From positions 84,498-148,497 of the forward strand of contig CAUTJT010000003.1 of the NCBI GenBank assembly GCA_963539215.1: a DNA stretch of 64,000 nt, read 5' to 3'. The stretch is from CAURNT01 sp963539215 (GTDB lineage Bacteria; Fusobacteriota; Fusobacteriia; Fusobacteriales; Leptotrichiaceae). Of this stretch, positions 7,260 to 16,998 are shown in pieces (position 1 is the stretch's first letter; each line of letters opens with the position of its first letter). The position numbers and the translations under genes are program-made. Below the pieces are notes generated by a model, which did not search any database, was not told the DNA's origin, and saw only the letters and a program-made list of their open reading frames with translations.

Positions 7260-10200
7260 ATGAAAAGTATACATAAAGATTTACTAAGAAAAATATTAAA
7301 AAATAAAATAAGATTTCTTTATTTAATGATAATAACAATACTTGGAAGCTCAACATATATTGCTCTTAATATTTTACCAAGGTCTATGAATAAAACTATA
7401 TCAAATATATATGAAAAATATAATGTATATGATATAAAGATATTTAATAATTTAGGTTTCAATAATAAAGAAAAAGAAATTTTAAATAATATTAATGGAA
7501 TAGAAAGTATAGAATATGTATACAATAAAGAATATCTTTTAAAAAGTGAAAAGGTTATTAACCTTTTTTCTTTATCCAAAAATATATTAAAATTAAATAT
7601 TATAGAAGGTAAAGAGCCTAAAAACAATAATGAATTAATAATAGAATATAGATTAAAAAATATATATCCTATAAATTCAAATATTGAATTACAAGACAAA
7701 AAATATATAGTTACTGGTTATTTTGAAAATCCAGTTCATAGATTACTTGATAATCATGAAATAGCATATAAAGGTTTAAATAAAACCGATATTTTAGCGT
7801 ATACCATTCAGTCTAATTTTCAGGAAAATGATTTAAAAAATATTTATATAAAGTTGGAAAAAGATAAAAATTTAATTCAAATGAAAAACTTATTAGAACA
7901 AAAACTATATAGTTATGATAAAGAAAAAGAATTTAAAAGTGAAAAACTTAAATTTTTACTTAAAGAAGAAACAAAACTTATAAATGGAATAAAAGAAATA
8001 GAGACTGGAATAAATAAAATACAAAATGAAAAATTAGAATTAAATAAAATAAATAAAGATATATTAAAAAAAGAAAATTTAATAAGTAGTACTTTAAATA
8101 ATATTAATAAAAATGAAAAAGTTATAGAACAAGAAAATATTAAAATTCAAAATTCAATTATAGATATTGATGCCGGTCTTAAAAAATTACAAGATGGATT
8201 AACAGATATTAATTCAGGAATTTTATTAATAGAAGAGTCTTTAAATAAAATTGATTCTGGATTAAAAGAAATTGAAATTAAAGAAATTGAATTAAATAAT
8301 AATCTTTATAAATTAAGAAAAACAAAATCAAGTATATTTTTTTCAGAAAATAAGAAAAATAAATATATAAAAGAAATTAATGATGCCTTAAATACTATTA
8401 TTAAAGAAAAAGAAAAATTGTTTAACAATAAAAAAGAATTAAATTCAAAATTATTGGAATTAAATATTAAAAAAAATCAGATTAACAACAATATTCGTGA
8501 CTTAACCAAAAAAAAGGAAGAAGTATTTATTGGTACTGTTAATATTAAAAAAAATAAAGAAATATTAGCTTATAATAAAAATAAATTTTTAAATGATTAT
8601 GATGAAAATATCTTAAAAATTAAAAATTCTAAAAAAAATATTAAAAATGCATATTATATATTAAATAATAAAGAAAAAGATTTAATTATTAAAAAAAATA
8701 ATATAAGATACACTGATAATATTCAAAAAATAAAAAATTTAAAAAAAGAAATTTCTTCATTAAAAAATATTTATATAGTTAGTACTTATATGGATAATGC
8801 ATCATATATATCATATGTAGAAGGAATAGAAAGTCTTAATATAATATCTAAAATTTTTCCCATTATTTTTTATTTCATAGTAATATTTATAACCATAACT
8901 ACAATGACAAGATTAATAGAAGAAGATAGATCTAGCATTGGTACTATGAGATTTCTTGGATATAGTGATATTGATATATTAATAAAATATTTAATATATG
9001 CACTTATTCCTACAATACTTGGTTTATTTATAGGGGATATTTTAGGATTTATATATTTACCAAGATTTATATATACTGCGTATAATTCTGGGTCAATAAG
9101 TACATTTAATAATTTAGAAATTATATTCAGTCCTAAACTATATATAATTTCATTTATTGCTTCTATTATATCTAGCTTTTTATCTGTGTATATTTCTATT
9201 AAAGCAAGTCTTAATGTAAATGTTGCAAGTTTACTAAAAATGAAATCTCCAAATAAAGGTAAAAAAATTTTTCTTGAAAAATTTAATTTTTTATGGAATA
9301 AACTTAAATTTACAACAAAAATAACTATTAGAAATATATTTAGATATAAAATAAAATTAGCTATAAATATAATTGGAATAGCAGGATGTTCTTCTTTGAT
9401 TTTTTTAGCTTTTTCTATAAAAGATTCATTTAATAATATTTCATATCAACAATTTGAATATTTAAGACCTTATAAAGCTGAAATAAATATTAAAAATAAT
9501 TATAATAAGATTGAAATTGATAATTTATTAAAAAACAATAATTATATATATGCACAAAAAATATACGCTAAAATTTTAAATAATTATGAAGAAAAGTATG
9601 TAGATGTATATGTATTTAATGATAATATTTCAAACTTTATAAAAATAATTGATAGCAAAAACAATAATATAAATTTAGAAGATAAAGGAATATATATTAG
9701 CCAAAGAGCGCTAGAATTATCAAATAAAAGTATTGGAGAAAATATTTTAATTAAAGATTATTGTATGAAAGTATATAATTTTAATATTTTTAAAAGTTTT
9801 CAAAATTATTCAGGAAATTATATATATATATGACAAAAAAATATTATGAAAGTCTCGGATATAAATATAAGGAAAATATCATTCTTGTAAAAGATAAGAT
9901 AAATAATTATGATAAATTCTTTAAAAATCCAGATATATTATATATCTATGAAACTAATACTCAAAAATTAATTTATGATAAAATTAGTAATAGTTTAAAT
10001 TATATAGTTTTGTTTATTATGATTTTTTCCGCAATTCTTTCATTTGTTGTAACATACAGTTTATTAGATATAAACATAAACGAAAGAAAAAAAGAAATAT
10101 CAACTATAAAAGTCTTAGGATTTAGAAAAATAGAGATTTTTAAATACATATACAGTGAAACTATTTTATTAACTATTATTGCATCTTTATTAGGTATAAT

Positions 10201-10396
10201 TTTAGGAATCATTTTACATAAAAGTGTTATATTTAGCATGCGTAACACAAATGTAATATTTATAGAAACCATTTCACTTAAAACATATATTTTAACATTA
10301 ATATTAACATATGTTTTTTCATTTATTTCTATAGTTATAAGTTTTAGAAAAATAAATGTAATTAATATGGTTGAATCATTAAAAATTGACGATTGA
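7260..10396 (+). pseudogene. large FtsX/MacB-type ABC permease, split by a frameshift at a TA repeat
   Basis: The first frame (7260-9833, 857 residues) has an N-terminal membrane segment, an extracytoplasmic domain, a very long Lys/Asn/Glu coiled coil (about residues 235-510), the first FtsX domain (IFITITTMTRLIEEDRS...) and a further membrane segment. It ends at a TGA inside a (TA)6 tract (9819-9831). The second frame (9830-10396, 188 residues) holds the last FtsX domain (ISTIKVLGFRKIEIFKY). Losing one TA joins both into one protein of about 1044 residues. As written the two frames overlap as ATGA, so coupled translation of two halves is also possible. No ATPase gene is adjacent. The cause could be slippage, true decay or a sequencing error. 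Confidence 0.75.
9819..9831 (+). repeat. (TA)6 simple repeat at the permease frameshift
   Basis: A 13-base TATATATATATAT tract lies exactly where the permease frame is lost. Five units would keep the frame open; six give the TGA at 9831-9833. Confidence 0.8.
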
Positions 10397-10421
10397 AACA
10401 AACTTTTAAATATGGTATAAT
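10393..10421 (+). promoter_or_regulatory. sigma70-type promoter of the small exported protein gene
   Basis: TTGAAA (10393-10398), 17-base spacer, TATAAT (10416-10421). It immediately follows the permease stop and sets the start of the next gene at 10441. Confidence 0.75.
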
Positions 10422-10440
10422 AAACAATAAGGAGGTTGAT

Positions 10441-10797
10441 ATGAAAAAATTATTAGTAATATTTTCAGTATTGTTAAGTTTAAATTTATTTGCACTTAAT
10501 GATGGTAAGTATGAAGTTGTTCAAAAAAACTCTGATTATACATTAAATTTTAAATTAATTGTTAAGAATTCTAAAATATTATTTGTTGATTTTGATAAAA
10601 CTGATATTAATGGTCAAAGATTATCAACAGTTAATCAAAATTTTAGAAACAAAAAAGAAAATATGAAAAAATACATAATTGAGAATCAAACTTTAGAAAA
10701 TTTACCTGTAGAGTATAAAAAAGAACTGGGAAGTTTAATAGACTTTTTATTAGAAAAAAGTAATTCATCAGAACCAGGAACTTATCAATTAAATTAA
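10441..10797 (+). CDS. small exported protein, possibly FMN-binding-like
   Basis: A 118-residue protein with a signal peptide (MKKLLVIFSVLLSLNLFA). The mature part starts with DGKYEVV...YTLNFKLIVKNSKILFVDFD, a pattern like the start of FMN-binding/extracellular small domains (GxYxG...v.v.dgkI), but without a convincing flavin attachment site. The ATG at 10441 follows AAGGAGG. The longer frame from 10393 would start inside the promoter and is rejected. It is monocistronic: its own promoter upstream and a strong terminator immediately downstream. Confidence 0.7.
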   Translation: MKKLLVIFSVLLSLNLFALNDGKYEVVQKNSDYTLNFKLIVKNSKILFVDFDKTDINGQRLSTVNQNFRNKKENMKKYIIENQTLENLPVEYKKELGSLIDFLLEKSNSSEPGTYQLN

Positions 10798-10798
10798 T

Positions 10799-10823
10799 GG
10801 GGATGTGTTAACATCCCTTTTTT
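10799..10823 (+). terminator. rho-independent terminator
   Basis: A perfect stem GGGATGT / ACATCCC with loop GTTA, followed by six T. Confidence 0.9.
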
Positions 10824-10836
10824 GTGAGGTATTTAA

Positions 10837-11553
10837 ATGCGTTTAGATAAATTTTTAGCTAATTCTGGAGTAGGTAGTAGAAAAGAAGTTAAAGAACTTA
10901 TAAAACAAGGATTAGTTTTTGTAAATGAGGAAAGAATTAAAAGTAGTGATAAAAATATAGATGAAAATAAAGATATAATTAAAGTAAATAATAAATTGAT
11001 AACATATAAAAAACATGTCTATATCATGCTAAATAAACCCAAAAATGTGATATCAGCAACTGATGATAATAAACACAAGACTGTTATTGATTTAATAAAA
11101 GGATATGATACATATAATATATTTCCTGTAGGAAGACTTGATATAGATACTGAAGGATTACTTTTATTAACCAATGATGGTAAACTTTCACATAATCTAC
11201 TTTCTCCCAAAAAACATGTTGAAAAGGAATATTTGGTAAAACTAAAAGAAAATATAAATGATCATAATATACACAAAGTGGAAAATAGTATAGAACTTGA
11301 AGATGGATATGTGTGTAAAAGGGCTAAAATAAGTAAAATTAGTGAAAATGAATTAACGATTTCTATAACTGAAGGTAAATTTCATCAAGTTAAAAGAATG
11401 TTTAAAGCAGTAAATAATGAGGTTATATATTTAAAAAGAATTCGTATGGGAAATCTTTTATTAGATAAAAACTTAATGTTAGGAGAATATCGTGAATTAA
11501 GTAGTGATGAATTGAAGGGATTGATTACAAATGAAAAAGATAACATTTTTTAA
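10837..11553 (+). CDS. rsuA: RsuA-family rRNA pseudouridine synthase
   Basis: A 238-residue protein with an N-terminal S4 RNA-binding domain (MRLDKFLANSGVGSRKEV) and a pseudouridine synthase core with the catalytic motif GRLDIDTEGLLLLTNDG around residue 105 (catalytic Asp in RLD). HVYIMLNKPKNVISA matches the RsuA branch, which makes pseudouridine 516 of 16S rRNA, although RluB-like specificity cannot be excluded. Length fits RsuA. GTGAGG supplies the ribosome site. It overlaps the next gene by 23 bases. Confidence 0.85.
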   Translation: MRLDKFLANSGVGSRKEVKELIKQGLVFVNEERIKSSDKNIDENKDIIKVNNKLITYKKHVYIMLNKPKNVISATDDNKHKTVIDLIKGYDTYNIFPVGRLDIDTEGLLLLTNDGKLSHNLLSPKKHVEKEYLVKLKENINDHNIHKVENSIELEDGYVCKRAKISKISENELTISITEGKFHQVKRMFKAVNNEVIYLKRIRMGNLLLDKNLMLGEYRELSSDELKGLITNEKDNIF

Positions 11554-12304
11554 TTTCAATAAGTATATCGATGTGTATAAAATTATATTTAATAATATAT
11601 CTGAAAATTTTAAATTAGATATATCAATTAATGAAGTACACTTTAAAGTATTAAATAATGAATATTTAAATAAATCAGATATTACTTATACATCATATTT
11701 AACTCCGTATGATTTTGATGTACAATTAGAAGATATCGTGTATTATCCTAATCTTTTTTTCAATTCAAAAGCTTATGATATTAAAAGATTTTCAATACTT
11801 AAATTATTAGAAATTTTTGAAATTAATATAGAAAATAAAAATATACTAATATTAGAATTAGGAGATTTTTTTGAAAATATATACAGTAGTTTAAAGGAAT
11901 TAAATCCACGTAAGATAAATATTTCAACAATAAAAGAAAATATAAAATTCAAGTTAAATAAAGGTGATAGTTTTAAGAAAAAAGTTGATTCTGAAAGATT
12001 AGAAAATGTCGATCTTTTAATAAATGACACAGAAATAGGTGATATGTATTCCATAAATGAAACACCAATTAAACTAACTGGTATACTTAATCCTAAATAT
12101 TTACTTGATCTTAACTTATTACCATTAGAAACTACTTTAATGAGTTTAAATAAAAATAAAAGAAACATTAGTATAGGTGGCCTTTATTTAGCAATTATAG
12201 AATGTCTTAAAATTTCTAGTATACTATTTTCTAAAGATTTAGTAACTCGTGAAAATATAAATAAAATCTATAATAATTTTGTAGATGAATTAAATAAAAA
12301 TTAA
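11531..12304 (+). CDS. divergent shikimate-dehydrogenase-like protein, probably not catalytic
   Basis: A 257-residue protein that I first could not place. Its second half follows the AroE layout: AYDIKRFSILKLLEIFEI (like the DGxGFL helix), NKNILILELGDF where AroE has the GAGGAA nucleotide loop, VDLLINDTEIGDM (like LLINATPVGM), YLLDLNLLPLETTLM (like VYxPxxTxLL), and GGLYLAIIECLKI (like GLGMLVxQA). The glycine-rich loop and the N-terminal substrate half with the catalytic Lys are not recognisable. If related, it has likely lost NADP binding and catalysis. It overlaps rsuA and is followed by an unknown gene 20 bases later. Confidence 0.5.
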   Translation: MKKITFFNFNKYIDVYKIIFNNISENFKLDISINEVHFKVLNNEYLNKSDITYTSYLTPYDFDVQLEDIVYYPNLFFNSKAYDIKRFSILKLLEIFEINIENKNILILELGDFFENIYSSLKELNPRKINISTIKENIKFKLNKGDSFKKKVDSERLENVDLLINDTEIGDMYSINETPIKLTGILNPKYLLDLNLLPLETTLMSLNKNKRNISIGGLYLAIIECLKISSILFSKDLVTRENINKIYNNFVDELNKN

Positions 12305-12324
12305 CTATAATAAAGGAGAAAATA

Positions 12325-13056
12325 ATGGAAAAAGAAATAGATTTTAAATTAGAGTATGATAAATTACATCAAATCGCTAGATTATTGAATTTAGATTTTG
12401 AAGAATATAGAAATTCTATAAAAGCTTTTAACGAAGATATTAAAGAAGCTTGTAAAATATTTTTAGGATTTGAAGATATAGATAATGAAGTAACAAATTT
12501 TCAAACTTTCTTTTTTTACTATATGGCTGAACATTTAGAAAAATCGTATTTTCATAATAATAATTCTAAAATGTTTACTATAGGATTAAAAAATTTAACA
12601 AAAGATTATGAATATTTATTAGAAAATAAAATAAATTTTGATGATTTTGAAGAAAAAGAAAAAACGTATGATGATGTATTAATAGATATATTGGCATCAA
12701 ATATAGAACATGAGTTAAAAAAAATAAATAAAACCATATTTGCTATATCAATGGGGTTAAATAGTTGTATATATGTAATAACAGATTATAAAATTCTTAA
12801 AGAACTTAAAAAACTTGATTCCAAACTAGTCCAAATATTCGATACCTTAAATCTTGAAAAAATATATGGTTATATATATCAATTCAAGGAAACAGATCCT
12901 ACTTTTCAAAATATCTTGATAAAAGGGGACTATATAATGGAAGAGAAAGAAAATAAAGGTAAATATATAAGCCTATTTAATCCTAATATCAGACAAAATA
13001 TAGTTATTGCATTTTTAACAGATGAGCAAAAGAAAAATTTAAAGGTGATTCTATAA
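12325..13056 (+). CDS. conserved-looking cytoplasmic protein of unknown function
   Basis: A 243-residue protein with AAGGAG before the start. It has no signal peptide or membrane segment. The composition is acidic and helical in the first 130 residues (EHLEKSYFHNN, FEEKEKTYDDV), with a mixed C-terminal half ending LTDEQKKNLKVIL. I do not recognise it. Its last base overlaps the start of the HAD hydrolase, so it is in one operon with rsuA, the AroE-like gene and the hydrolase. Confidence 0.7.
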   Translation: MEKEIDFKLEYDKLHQIARLLNLDFEEYRNSIKAFNEDIKEACKIFLGFEDIDNEVTNFQTFFFYYMAEHLEKSYFHNNNSKMFTIGLKNLTKDYEYLLENKINFDDFEEKEKTYDDVLIDILASNIEHELKKINKTIFAISMGLNSCIYVITDYKILKELKKLDSKLVQIFDTLNLEKIYGYIYQFKETDPTFQNILIKGDYIMEEKENKGKYISLFNPNIRQNIVIAFLTDEQKKNLKVIL

Positions 13057-13712
13057 TGATAAAACTTGCAATATTTGATATGGATGGGTTACTTGTTGAT
13101 ACAGAACAAATTTATATAGAAGTGTTTCCTAAAATCTTAGAAAAGCAAGAAATATATATAAAAAAAGAAGATATGACTAAAATTATAGGTCAAAGTGAGA
13201 AAGCATTTAAAGAGCATTTTTCAAATCTTTTCCCAAATATTGATTTTGAAAAAGCTAAAAATGAATTACTAGATTTTTTTAAAAAAACTGCTGAAAATAA
13301 AAAACTTAATGTTAAAAAAGGTGCTAAAAATTTATTGAATTTTTTAAAAAATAGAGGAATTAAAATTGCACTTGCTTCCTCTAATGATAGAGATAAAATA
13401 AAACTTTATTTAGAAAAAACTGATCTTTTAAAATATTTTGAATATATAATATCAGGAGAAGATATAAAAGAAAGCAAACCTAATCCAGAAATTTTTAATA
13501 AAGTAATAAATCATTTTAATGTTGAAAAAGATGAAACAATAATTTTAGAAGATTCTTTTAATGGAATTAGAGCAGCATATAGTTCTGGTGCAAAAGGTAT
13601 AATGATACCAGATATTTTAGAACCAAATATAGAAATGAAAGAAAAGGCAAAATATATATTTAAGGATTTAGATGAAGTTGTTTTAAACTTCAATATGCTA
13701 GACAAAGACTAG
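13056..13712 (+). CDS. HAD-superfamily phosphatase, beta-phosphoglucomutase-like
   Basis: A 218-residue protein with all HAD motifs: DMDGLLVDTE at residues 8-17 (nucleophile Asp and acid Asp), ALASSND (motif II Ser), the Lys in ESKPNPEIF (motif III), and LEDSFNGIRAA (motif IV). The helical cap between motifs I and II and the DxDGxLxDTE signature place it in the phosphoglucomutase/phosphatase subfamily of small sugar phosphate or related substrates. Specific substrate unknown. It is the last gene of the rsuA operon. Confidence 0.85.
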   Translation: MIKLAIFDMDGLLVDTEQIYIEVFPKILEKQEIYIKKEDMTKIIGQSEKAFKEHFSNLFPNIDFEKAKNELLDFFKKTAENKKLNVKKGAKNLLNFLKNRGIKIALASSNDRDKIKLYLEKTDLLKYFEYIISGEDIKESKPNPEIFNKVINHFNVEKDETIILEDSFNGIRAAYSSGAKGIMIPDILEPNIEMKEKAKYIFKDLDEVVLNFNMLDKD

Positions 13713-13728
13713 ATATTTATAGTATAAT
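13699..13728 (+). promoter_or_regulatory. probable promoter of the dnaX operon
   Basis: TAGACA (13699-13704) and TATAAT (13723-13728) separated by 18 bases, overlapping the end of the HAD gene. Confidence 0.5.
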
Positions 13729-13767
13729 TAATATTAATATTATGTATGAAAAATTGAAAGGAGGAAC

Positions 13768-15147
13768 ATGGAAAATATAACCTTATACAGAAAATATAGA
13801 CCACAAAATTTTGAACAACTATATGGTCAACAAAATATAGTTGAGGCCATAAAAAATAGTTTAGATAATAATAAAATGTCTCATGCTTATCTTTTTAATG
13901 GTCCACGTGGTGTTGGTAAAACAACTATTGCTAGACTTATTGCAAAAGGTATAAATTGTTTAAATAATGGTCCAAGTTCTATTCCTTGTGATGAATGTGA
14001 AAATTGTAGAGAAATAGTAAATGGAAGCGCTATGGATATAATAGAAATTGATGCTGCATCTAATCGTGGTATTGATGAAATAAGAGATTTAAAAGAAAGT
14101 ACTGGTTATCTTCCTGTTAAATGTAGAAAAAAGATATATATAATAGATGAGGTTCATATGTTAACTAAAGAAGCTTTTAACGCTCTTTTAAAAATACTTG
14201 AAGAACCACCTCAACATATTTTATTTATACTAGCAACAACAGAAATAGAAAAAATTCCAGATACAGTAATTTCTAGATGTCAAAGATATGATTTTAAAAC
14301 TTTAAGTGAAAATGATATAGTAAATATGCTTATAAATGTTGCAGAAAAAGAAAATATTAAAATAGATGAAGAATCTTTAAATTTAATATATCAAAAATCT
14401 GAAGGTTCTGCTAGAGATTCATTCTCAATATTTGAACAGGTAATATCTAATTATTATCATCTAGATCAAATTACTTTAGAATTAACTGAAAAATCACTAG
14501 GACTTGTTTCAAGTAAAGTTCATAATGAATTTTTAGAAAATATTGAAAAAGAAAATAAAGTGGATATAATATCACAAATTGATTATTTATGGAATAATGG
14601 AATACAAATCGATCAGTTTCTTAAAGATTTTTGTAAATATGTCAAAAGATCAAATGTAAATATTGATTTAAAAATCAAAATAATATCTGCTGTTTATGAT
14701 ATATTAAATAAATTTAGAAATGAAGAAGATAAAAGATTGATTTCATATTTAATAATAGACAAAATATTAAAAAAAGATAATATAGCAGTTTCTAAAGTTA
14801 TTAACTATGATAATCATAAAAATGTACAAACAAAACAATTTAATAATGAAAACTGGAATGAATTTGTTGCAAATCTTGAAAAAGAAGGAAGATATAGATT
14901 TTATTGTTTATTAAATCAAACATCTGTTGTTATAGATAATAATAATATCAGTATAAGCCTTAAAAATAATAAAGAATTAATCAATGTTTTAAATAATCCA
15001 AATACTATAGATTTTATAGAGAAAGAAATTTATGATAAATATGGACTAAATGTTAATATTATAACAGAAAAAGGTGAAGAAACAACGTTTTTACACGAAG
15101 ATATAAAAAATAAATTAATAAGTATTTTTGATGCTATTGAAGAATAG
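13768..15147 (+). CDS. dnaX: DNA polymerase III subunit gamma/tau
   Basis: A 459-residue clamp-loader ATPase. It starts with the typical LYRKYRPQNFEQLYGQ. The Walker A is GPRGVGKTT, followed by a four-Cys zinc module (C...CDECENC), the DEVHML Walker B, the SRC sensor region near residue 171 and AAA+ domain III; the C-terminal tau-like part is short. It loads the beta clamp and organises the replisome. AAGGAGG precedes the start. An in-frame A_AAA_AAA heptamer at codons 334-336 is followed in the -1 frame by AGA TAA (see findings). It heads the dnaX-rplI-dnaB block. Confidence 0.95.
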   Translation: MENITLYRKYRPQNFEQLYGQQNIVEAIKNSLDNNKMSHAYLFNGPRGVGKTTIARLIAKGINCLNNGPSSIPCDECENCREIVNGSAMDIIEIDAASNRGIDEIRDLKESTGYLPVKCRKKIYIIDEVHMLTKEAFNALLKILEEPPQHILFILATTEIEKIPDTVISRCQRYDFKTLSENDIVNMLINVAEKENIKIDEESLNLIYQKSEGSARDSFSIFEQVISNYYHLDQITLELTEKSLGLVSSKVHNEFLENIEKENKVDIISQIDYLWNNGIQIDQFLKDFCKYVKRSNVNIDLKIKIISAVYDILNKFRNEEDKRLISYLIIDKILKKDNIAVSKVINYDNHKNVQTKQFNNENWNEFVANLEKEGRYRFYCLLNQTSVVIDNNNISISLKNNKELINVLNNPNTIDFIEKEIYDKYGLNVNIITEKGEETTFLHEDIKNKLISIFDAIEE

Positions 15148-15155
15148 GAGGAAGG

Positions 15156-15608
15156 ATGAAAGTAAAAGTAATACTAACAGAAACAATTAAAGGTGTAGGG
15201 AAAAAAGATGAAATAGTTGAAGTTAAAGATGGATATGCAAATAACTTCCTATATGCTCAAAAAAAAGGTATACCTGCAACTGAAGAAAATATAAAAAAAT
15301 TAGATAATAAAAAAGCTAAAGTTGAAAAAACAAAAGAAAAAGAAACTATTCATGCCAATGATTTAAAAAAACAATTAGAAGCTAAGCCTATATTACTTGA
15401 AGTTAAAATGGGTAAAGATAATAAACTGTTTGGTTCAATTGGAAGTAAGGAAATAGAAGAAGCTATAAAAGAGCAGTTAAATATAGAAGTTGATAAGAAA
15501 AAAATGGGAAATGATGCTCGTATAAAAACTTTAGGTGATCATATAGTAGAAATCAAACTATATGCAGATGTAAAAGCAAATGTAAAAGTTATAGTTAAAG
15601 GAGTTTAA
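15156..15608 (+). CDS. rplI: 50S ribosomal protein L9
   Basis: A 150-residue protein with the L9 N-terminal signature (GYANNFLYAQKKGIPAT near residues 23-39), a Lys/Glu connecting helix and a C-terminal domain ending with VEIKLYADVKANVKVIV. It binds 23S rRNA at the base of the L1 stalk. AGGAGG ribosome site; 8 bases after dnaX and 1 base before dnaB, the conserved rplI-dnaB order. Confidence 0.96.
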   Translation: MKVKVILTETIKGVGKKDEIVEVKDGYANNFLYAQKKGIPATEENIKKLDNKKAKVEKTKEKETIHANDLKKQLEAKPILLEVKMGKDNKLFGSIGSKEIEEAIKEQLNIEVDKKKMGNDARIKTLGDHIVEIKLYADVKANVKVIVKGV

Positions 15609-15609
15609 T

Positions 15610-16998
15610 ATGGATGAATTTCAATTAACTGAAAATTCTTTACATAGTCTAGAAATAGAAAAATCTATACTAGGTGCTATTCTTATAGATCCAAATATAA
15701 TATATAATATTAGTGATAGAATAAATGCTTCTGATTTTTATTTTAATTTCAATCAATTAATATATGAAAGTATATTAAAAAGACGTGATAAATATTCTAA
15801 AATTAATTTAGACTTAAATATATTAATGGAAAATTTAAAAGAAGATAATATACTTGATAGTATAGGTGGAGTAGAATACTTAAACGAATTAATAGATAGT
15901 TCATATACATCAGCCAATATAGAAGCATATATAGAGATATTTAAAGAATACTCTAAAAAAAGAAAACTTTTAAATGTTTCAAAAGAAATTTCAAAAAGTA
16001 TATATGACAATAAAAAAAATTCTACTGATTTATTGGAAGAAGTACAAGTATCTATTAGCCAGATAGATGAAGAAGGTAGTGGAGATGATATAATAAAACT
16101 ATCTGAATTAGTCGCTAGAGATTATGAAAGAACTGATAATAATACTATAGAAGATTATCCTAAAACTAAATTTACAAGATATGATTCTGTTACTAATGGT
16201 TTAAGACCTGCAACACTTTTAATACTTGCAGCTCGTCCAGCAATGGGTAAAACTGCATTTTCATTAAATATTGCGTTAAATGTAGCTAAACAAAATAAAC
16301 GTGTATTAATATTTAGTTTAGAAATGGGAGAAGAAGAATTATACAATAGATTGTTAGCTGCTGAATCTGAAATTGAACTTAAACATATACAAAGAAATAG
16401 ATTTGATTTAAATGATAAAGATACAATTAATAAATTGCTTATAGCACGTGATACTTTATCAAATCTTGAAGTATATATAGATGCTTCAGCTACACCTACT
16501 ATAACTGCTATTAAAAATAAATCAAGATTATTACAAAGAAAATATAAAAATATAGATTTAATAATAATTGATTATTTACAACTTGTTTCAGCAACATCAA
16601 ATAAAGGTAGTAGAGAACAAGAAATTTCAGAAATTTCAAGAGGACTTAAACTTCTTTCTAAAGAATTAAATGTTCCTATTATAGCTCTTTCTCAATTATC
16701 AAGAAGAGTTGAAAGTCGTGAAGACAAAACTCCTATGTTGTCTGATTTAAGAGAATCAGGTTCTATAGAACAAGATGCCGATCAAGTTATGTTTTTAAGT
16801 AGTAAAGAGTATTACAATAATCCAAAAAATTCAGAAGAAGATAATAATAAACTTTTATCTAGTATAGAACTAACATTAGCAAAAAATAGAAGTGGTAGTA
16901 CAAATAAAAGTTTGTTATTTTTTGATAAACCTATACAAAAATTCAGAAATCCTACATATGATGAGGAAAAGATGTACTTTAAAGGAGAAGAAGATTGA
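15610..16998 (+). CDS. dnaB: replicative DNA helicase DnaB
   Basis: A 462-residue hexameric helicase. The N-terminal DnaB domain (SLEIEKSILGAILID) is followed by a linker and a RecA-like C-terminal domain with Walker A AARPAMGKTAF near residue 207, Walker B IIDYLQLV, and ALSQLSRRVE plus the DLRESGSIEQDAD segment typical of DnaB. It unwinds DNA at replication forks. Normal length. The stop overlaps the TTG start of the next gene. Confidence 0.96.
   Translation: MDEFQLTENSLHSLEIEKSILGAILIDPNIIYNISDRINASDFYFNFNQLIYESILKRRDKYSKINLDLNILMENLKEDNILDSIGGVEYLNELIDSSYTSANIEAYIEIFKEYSKKRKLLNVSKEISKSIYDNKKNSTDLLEEVQVSISQIDEEGSGDDIIKLSELVARDYERTDNNTIEDYPKTKFTRYDSVTNGLRPATLLILAARPAMGKTAFSLNIALNVAKQNKRVLIFSLEMGEEELYNRLLAAESEIELKHIQRNRFDLNDKDTINKLLIARDTLSNLEVYIDASATPTITAIKNKSRLLQRKYKNIDLIIIDYLQLVSATSNKGSREQEISEISRGLKLLSKELNVPIIALSQLSRRVESREDKTPMLSDLRESGSIEQDADQVMFLSSKEYYNNPKNSEEDNNKLLSSIELTLAKNRSGSTNKSLLFFDKPIQKFRNPTYDEEKMYFKGEED

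Noticed and set aside
7319..7699. Minus-strand frame inside the permease gene
   Set aside because: Low-complexity Ile/Leu/Ser product typical of antisense of Lys/Asn/Ile-rich coding DNA; no start signals.
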